From Perilla frutescens (Eukaryota; Streptophyta; Magnoliopsida; Lamiales; Lamiaceae): a stretch of DNA of 64,000 nucleotides. Of this stretch, positions 58,602-64,000 are shown in pieces. How positions within the stretch are numbered: the stretch's first letter is position 1; every line of letters begins with the position of its first letter. Where the stretch lies: positions 38,777,817 through 38,841,816 of the forward strand of contig BRKX01000001.1 in the NCBI GenBank assembly GCA_026008535.1. The letters run 5' to 3'. The notes under the pieces are model-generated. The model searched no databases. It was not told where the DNA came from and saw only the letters and a program-made list of their open reading frames with translations. The position numbers were made by a program, and so were the translations under genes.

Positions 58602-59100
58602 ACTAACTATGTATCAAATGATCTTATCACTTTGAACACAACTGTTGAATATCATGGTAGAAAATGGTTGCAAATGGGTAATGGAACGGTTGTTGATATT
58701 GCTCATATCGGTACCTCTTTTCTTCAATCTCTTTTCTATTCTCGTGTCTTTACTCTAAATAAACTCTTAGATGTACCCTCCGTCACCAAGAATCTATTAA
58801 ATGTCTCTTAATTTGCTCATGATAACAATGTTTATTTTAAGTTTCACCCATCTACTTGTTTTGTGAAAGATCAGGTCATCAAGAAAATCCTCCTCAAGGG
58901 TATTCTTAAAGATAGTTTTTACCGGTTCAATCTTCACAAGCGCAAGCCTCTCCATCATTTTTCCGTTTTTTTCAATCCTAGCCGTTCTTAGACTCTTGTT
59001 TCTACTTTTACTGCTTCCTTAGAAAATAATAGCATAGACCTTTAGCATAAAATAATGGGTCATGTTGTCCTTAATATTGTTGTCAAGGCCCTTTGAAACT
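58602..59100 (+). pseudogene. Element A protease and GAG-pre-integrase (continued)
   Basis: Resumes A's protease exactly after B: YVSNDLITLNTTVEYHGRKW, then MGNGTVVDIAHIG and LLDVPSVTKNLLNVS, followed by a TAA where Lys or Gln is likely. The GAG-pre-integrase part (KIMGHVVLNIVVKAL) ends at about 59094, directly before the CACTA terminus. Stops are present. Confidence 0.8.
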
Positions 59101-59310
59101 CACTACAAAAAAATCCGATTTGGCGACAAGAGACAGCGACGGAAAGCTTTCGGGTCGTCGGCGGCGATGGATCTAGCGACGGGGTCGTTATCCGTCGCGG
59201 CTAACACCGAATTTAATTTTTTCTTTTTTTTATCTTAGTTTTTTTTAAGTTAGCGACGGGGTCCAGCGTCGCGATGGCTAGTGACGGGGCACCCCGTCGC
59301 GACGTAATTA
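59101..59310 (+). mobile_element. CACTA (En/Spm-type) transposon left end
   Basis: Begins CACTACAAAAAAATCC at 59101, the classic CACTA terminal motif. Subterminal repeats of GCGACGG/CCGTCGC occur at about 59135, 59172, 59192, 59255 and 59294, as expected for transposase-binding sites. The opposite end is not in the window. A gene fragment follows immediately and may be cargo. Confidence 0.75.
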
Positions 59311-59355
59311 ATCAGTTTCCCAAATTAAATCGAGTGAGCCCTAGCTCTATCTCTC

Positions 59356-59358
<3 letters not shown>

Positions 59359-59392
<34 letters not shown>
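59359..59392. repeat. (TC)n microsatellite
   Basis: About 34 bp of TC repeat in what looks like the 5' UTR of the zinc-finger pseudogene. The ORFs running through it on both strands are artefacts. Confidence 0.95.
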
Positions 59393-59395
<3 letters not shown>

Positions 59396-59470
59396 CGAGG
59401 CCTGCGGTGTGTATCGCGACAGCAGCGAAAATAACGGAGGCGGTGGCGGTGGTCATCCCTCCCTCTCCAG

Positions 59471-61365
59471 GTTTGCTCTCTCGAAAAATGTCAAGAAATA
59501 TGTGCAGTCTCTCAAACAATCTGTTCAGCCCAAACCTGACGCCAACAAACTCAATGCATAGGTCTAACACTGATTCAGTTTGATCGATTGTATGTGTGTA
59601 TTTTTTAAGGTTCTGATGCATTGTTGATGATTGATAATAGTTAGTTGTTAATCTTTTTGTTGGTGGTTAATAAATTTAATAGAAGAAGAAGGAGGAGGAG
59701 CTAGCAAGAGAGAAGGGGCTGAATGAGTTGTTCAAAGTCGCCATCAAACAGCCTAAAGTTCCTGTTGGCAAGTTTCGAAAATCTATGTGTTTTATGAAAT
59801 AATTATTTTTATGCTATATGCCTAAAGTTCCTGTAAATTTCGCAAAATTAACTTTATGTGATTTTTGAAATGATTTTACTTTGTCAAGCGCCCAATTTAT
59901 TGCTATTTTTTTATTCAAGACATTTTGATTGATTTCTAATGCTAAACCATTGAGAAGTAGTGCATAAGTTACTTAATGTCGTTTATTTCTTATATATTGG
60001 AATATCAATTACCTTATATAGTATGATTGTTGTTTGCAGGTGTTGATCCAAAATCTCTCGTGTGCCAGCATTTTAAGATGGCGCAATGTGCAGAAGGATT
60101 TAAATGTAAATTCTCTCGAGAAGATAGACATCTACAGTGATAAGCGTGATGAAGGTTTCTTCTAAATGATCTTAGCATTAAATAATTTTAATATTTTTCT
60201 GTTCGGATTTGGTCTTAGTATTTGTTGTGTGCTTTCAAATATTCATATATATCAGATGAAAATAGTACAATGGAGGACTGGGATCAAGAGACTTTAGAGA
60301 AGGTTGTCGCGTCCAAGAGCAATGAATACAACAAGAATAAGCCCACTGATATAGTAAGCCCTCTTTCACTATGTTCCCTAAGTTATGATATATATTTCTA
60401 TTATTCTCTCATTGTCTTTCGCTTTGTGTGAGATCTTAATGGATGCATAAATTTTCTAATTATAATAGTACATCTGCAATGTACTTATGCTTGAACTTTG
60501 AAGTATATTTTTAAGCACATTCATGTGTTTAAACTAGACTTGGATTGCATGTTTTAGTTTCACAATCATCATAGCAGCAAATGTTTGTCATATGGTGTAT
60601 CAAAAAAGTTGTTTGCCATGATGAGTGATAAGATTAGTGCTAAGGTTAGAATATTTGTTCTTTCTGGTTCTAATTGGAAGTTCACTTAAAGAATGTCGTG
60701 GGTATGGGTGTCAACATGATATCATGGAAAAAACATTGCAGATGAATTTAAGATTATTTTGGTTGATTGCAAAGATACTTATGATTTACTGAAAGAGATG
60801 AAATATCTTCCATTTTGAGATTTTTTTTTCTGTCTGCTATTATGTAAGAAGAGAGACCCGGAGGCTATGTCAGCCATGGTAACAAATAATATTTAAAAAA
60901 CGAAGTTTTAAGTTCCTTATTTTCTCAGTTTCTTTGAAGATACGTAAGTACTTTCTGGAAGCAGTGGAGAAGAAGCAGTATGGCTGGTTTTGGGTTTGCC
61001 CAAATGGTGGCAAAGAGTGTCATTACCGACATGCCCTTCCTCAAGGATATGTTTTAAAATCTCAAATGAAGGCTCTTTTGGAGGAAGAAGCTAACAAAAT
61101 ATGCATAGAGGAGGAAACAGAAAATGAGGTACTACTTACAAATGCAATTATAATATTGGTTTCAATTTATTTTTATGTGGCATCTCTCTTTTAGCTGTGC
61201 AAATTCCTTAGGGGCCTTCTCCAGACCCAAATACAGCTGCAATTCTAATGGTTCGACTTCGATGATTACGGATCTATTCATGAAATGGAAGAAGAAAATG
61301 ATAGAAGCTAGAGATGAAAGCCTAACTGTAGAGAGGCCAGAAAGAGCAAAGAATGATCGCATGAG
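59471..61365 (+). pseudogene. C3H11 / ZC3H15-type CCCH zinc-finger gene, truncated pseudogene
   Basis: Six exon-like blocks with introns, colinear with the family: 59471-59562 (KNVKKYVQSLKQSVQPKP), 59683-59767 (NELFKVAIKQPKVPV), 60040-60154 (VDPKSLVCQHFK..CKFS), 60256-60353 (MEDWDQETLEKVV), 60940-61128 (KKQYGWFWVCPNGGKECHYR), about 61233-61365 (ITDLFMKWKKK, ERAKNDRM). The N-terminus before KNV is missing. A stop follows LNA. In the first CCCH finger a deletion of about 26 bp removes the His and shifts the frame; in the second the first Cys is Arg (CGT at 60943). The intron after 59767 starts GC. Family proteins bind DRG GTPases and ribosomes. The next intron, after 61365, holds element G; later exons are outside. 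Confidence 0.87.
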
Positions 61366-61430
61366 GTAAGTCTTCTTTAGTTAGTTCCTGTATTCATGTT
61401 TAATAATCACTTAATACTTTTTGAAGAGGT

Positions 61431-63683
61431 TGTTGGTCTCGGGGCGAGTCAGAATCAGTTTAGAGGAGGGATAAATAAACTGATTACAAAACTGAACTAG
61501 ATGCAGAATATTAAGGGCCCGTTTTGACTCGCAAATGTCATCCGTGCTATGTGGAGATTAGTTGAGAAGATCTGCTAGCTCGGATTGCGGTATGTGCTTA
61601 TGGTGTGCAATTAAAAACATGCAACTGAACTGAAAAGTAAAACAGAGCACACATGCAGTTTATAGAGGTTCGAAGCTCAACTTCTATGTCCTCTCTTCCT
61701 TCCGCAGAAAGACAATTCACTATGCAAGTGTAAAGTTCCTTTATCACAGTTACACAGTGGAGACAGTTGCTGTCCCGGAAGCCGCACTCTCAACTTCCTC
61801 AGCCGGTAGGTCGATAACTCACTCTTGCGATCCCCAACAGCTGGCTAGAGAGATAAGGTGTTATTGCTCGTCTTTTCACGAGTTCAGATCTCGCTCGATC
61901 TTCAAGAGTATAGTCTTGAAACTGGTATCAACTGGATTGCTCATTTTCACGTCTGCATCTGAGCTGGGGTAGTTGATCACTTAAGCACGGTGATTGAGAG
62001 AACAACTCTGGCTGGAAATCTTCAATAGCTAGCTCAAAAAGCGTTAAGGCTCGTTCTCATCAGTTGGAACTTTTCATTTTCTGAGTTCTTTGAGCGTGAG
62101 GCTTTAGTGCTTCGGCGAACGTCTTCATGGAAAGACTTAACTAAAGTGCTCTCCAAATTCTCAAAAGTCCCATGGTCTTCACTGGGATAGCTCACCTTTT
62201 AAAGATAGGTGAGTTGGTGACCGGTGGTGATCAGTGTTGGATCATAAATGAAAAAGCCAGTTGCAAGGTTTTACATTTAATGGGGCTGGTGGATTGCCAT
62301 TGCTCTTCTGACGAGCTTTTGCTTCAAGATCTCAGTTGAATTAACTTCAAGATCTTCTTTGGTTTATCTGAATTTCAGTTGCGGCACCCTTCATGATCTT
62401 CAGTTCTGAGCTCTGTCTGGCAGCTGGAATCTTCAGTTCCTTAGTTTGTCAGTTATGTGTGTCCCTTGGCAGTTTGGAAAGCTTCAATTGAGATCATCTT
62501 CTACTGGCGATTCTGGGCTTGGACTTGATGCCATCTGAGCTCCAGTGTGCTTCTGCATCAGCCGGTAGTTTGAACCAGTGTTCTTTAGCTGGCATTTTGG
62601 ACTTGTGTCCCTTCAGCTAGAACTTTCATTGACTTTTCTTCAGTTCGGTTGCTGGCGCTTCATCAGTTGGACTTCAAAACTGATGCGTCTTCAGCTGTTC
62701 TCCTTCGAACTGGTGCTTCATCAGCTGGAACTTCATTCTTCAGCTGGTATGCTCTGAGCTGGTATTTTCCATCAGCTTGTACCTTGGTCTTCTCTTCAGT
62801 TGGTATGGCCCTTCAACTAGAATATCCTGAGCTGGTATTTCCTTCAGATGGATCTTTAGACCTGGTACATTTCTTCAGCTGGAATATCTTGAGCTGGTAT
62901 TTTCTTCAGCTCATGATTATCCTCTCTTCGGCTGGCAGTTTTCATTAGTTGATGTCATCGTGGACTGGCATGTTCATCAGTTCAAACTGATGTGCTCTTC
63001 AACTGGAATTTCTTCAGTTAGGAAAGATCTAGAACTAGGATGTCCCTCAGTTCTCCTCCTTCAGCTGGTATTTCCTTCAGCTAGGATCTTCCTTTGACTG
63101 GTACAATTCTTCAGCCGGTATTGGACTAGAACTAGTATGTGCTTCAGTTCTCTTCAGCTGGAACTTCCCTTCAACTGGTGTCGGCCTAGAACTGGTATGT
63201 GCTTCTGTTCTTTTCAGCTGGAACTTCTCTTCAGCTGGTGGTGGCCTAGAACTTGCATGTGCTTTAGTTCTCTTCAGCTGGGACTTCCCTTCAGCTGGTG
63301 TCGACCTAGAACTGGTATGTGCTTCAGTTCATCACTTCAGCTGGAACATCTTTTCAGCTGGTGACGGCCTTGAACTGGTATGTTCATCAGTTCATTACTG
63401 TAGACTGGTGGCAGTTGATACCCTCTCTCTCTAGTATCTGGAACTTCTAGTTTGCCTTGCTGATTATTCTAGCAAGCTACAGTTTTCTTTTTCTCTAATC
63501 TTCTCTCCTCTTTTACACGACTTGATCATATATGTTGGCTTGATAGCTTTGACTCTGTATGATCATCTTTAGTTTTCTGCTTGATTTCTTTTCAGTTCTT
63601 TCAAGGCTCTTTTCATATTTTGATATCTTTTGACATCTCATCAAAACCCCTTGTAAGTAAAACCTTGATAGTTTTTCCTAACA
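61431..63683 (-). repeat. 3' LTR of element G
   Basis: 2253 bp. On the minus strand it starts TGTTAGGAAAAACTATC at 63683 and ends CGAGACCAACA at 61431. The U3 half is filled with CAGCTG/CCAGTT words, including a 60-bp minisatellite. Plus-strand ORFs of 99 and 75 codons here are repeat artefacts. Confidence 0.88.
63110..63400 (-). repeat. 60-bp minisatellite in element G LTR
   Basis: The word CCTAGAACTGGTATGTGCTT or variants start at about 63125, 63185, 63245, 63305 and 63368. That is about five units of 60-63 bp, each with a CTTCAGCTGGAACTT block. Confidence 0.88.
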
Positions 63684-63700
63684 ATTTTCTCCTTTTTGAT
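63684..63700 (-). other. Polypurine tract of element G
   Basis: On the minus strand AAAAAGGAGAAAAT, directly before TGTTAGG. Confidence 0.8.
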
Positions 63701-63844
63701 GATGTCCAAAACATGGCAAAATTGAGCTGTGTAGCAAAGACACAATCAAGCAAGAAAACTTGTAGCTAAGAAACTGCTTATGTAAACTGATTAGATATCT
63801 TTCAATCTACAATAGTTTGTTTTTATTTTCTTTTTCTTGAGTTT

Positions 63845-64000
63845 CTAGCTCTTCAGCTGCTGCACTTCTTCAGCTGGTATCTCATCTCCTTCTTTACCTA
63901 TTCTTCCAATTGCTAGGCTCTCATCTTTCTCTGGCACTAGCATTTCTCTAGACTTCTTCCCAAACTTCCTCCTGAGACAAATGTCTCTGTATAGCTCCCC
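63845..64000 (-). CDS. C-terminal end of an element G ORF (partial)
   Basis: An open frame enters from the window edge and ends at TAG (63847-63845), about 160 bp from the LTR. It reads RKFGKKSREMLVPEKDE and then EGDEIPAEEVQQLKS: basic, then acidic, without a recognised domain. Position suggests the end of pol or of an extra ORF like those in element F. The bases between it and the polypurine tract are noncoding. Confidence 0.45.
   Translation of the reverse strand, partial: GELYRDICLRRKFGKKSREMLVPEKDESLAIGRIGKEGDEIPAEEVQQLKS

Larger units (their letters stand above)
7926..59100 (+). mobile_element. Element A: Ty1/Copia retrotransposon, outermost of the nest
   Basis: The left LTR is 7926-8145, followed by a tRNA-iMet primer-binding site, gag and the start of protease. 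Protease coding stops at about 9294 and resumes at 58602-59094. Everything between is element B and its own insertions. A's integrase, RT and right LTR are not seen: the sequence is cut at the CACTA end at 59101. The gag is of the UBN2 type. It is the oldest member of the nest by position. Confidence 0.8.
61431..64000 (-). mobile_element. Element G: Sirevirus-type Copia, minus strand, 3' end only
   Basis: 3' LTR 61431-63683, polypurine tract and the end of an ORF; the body continues beyond the window. The LTR shares both termini with element F (TGTTAGGAAAAACTATC, ending ACCAACA), so G and F are related families. It sits in the intron that begins at 61366 of the zinc-finger pseudogene. Confidence 0.85.

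Noticed and set aside
62649..63364. Plus-strand ORFs of 99 and 75 codons with repeating FSSLQLEL-like text
   Set aside because: They are translations of the minisatellite in element G's LTR.

Overview
This is plant nuclear DNA, almost certainly from a eudicot. It carries a clade-A AT-hook (AHL) gene, Copia and Sirevirus retrotransposons, a Mutator-like element and a CACTA terminus. Base composition is AT-rich with many microsatellites. The only gene that looks intact is an intronless AHL22-like gene at 4667-5521. I could not identify the species; nothing here is bacterial, organellar or CRISPR-like.

Layout. 1-7925 is host flank: AT-rich sequence with diverged repeats, three snRNA-type promoter modules, a Helitron-like 3' end and the AHL gene. 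7926-59100 is one nest of transposable elements. Element A (Copia, LTR 7926-8145) is split in its protease by element B (Copia, 9295-58601). B is split in its integrase by element C (Copia, 9563-16644) and, 28 bp further on, by element D (Copia, 16673-56758). D's left LTR holds a solo LTR (17379-19235). D's leader holds a gene-carrying Mutator-like element, a Pack-MULE (20034-49188). The Pack-MULE's left terminal repeat holds a minus-strand Sirevirus-type Copia, E (20072-47073), and its right repeat holds a small terminal-inverted-repeat element (48167-49062). E holds a plus-strand Sirevirus-type Copia, F (26306-44427). The chain A>B>D>MULE>E>F is six levels deep. Most boundaries are marked by target-site duplications (TSDs), and others by a host reading frame that resumes on the far side.

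59101-64000 is a CACTA-type terminus followed by a broken, intron-containing copy of a C3H11/ZC3H15-type zinc-finger gene. A second Sirevirus-type element, G (LTR 61431-63683, minus strand), is inserted in one of its introns and runs off the window.

The most unusual object is element F. Downstream of pol it carries three diverged copies of one extra ORF, of the type called env-like or plant transposon protein in Sireviruses. Each copy has its own upstream module of CCGTTG motifs and a TATA-like box. F's LTRs also hold a 44-bp minisatellite, 19 units in one LTR and 13 in the other. The second notable object is the Pack-MULE, which carries the N-terminal half of a 3-ketoacyl-CoA synthase gene. 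All retroelement ORFs seen have stops, frameshifts or deletions, so none looks autonomous. All homology statements come from reading the translations; no database search was run.
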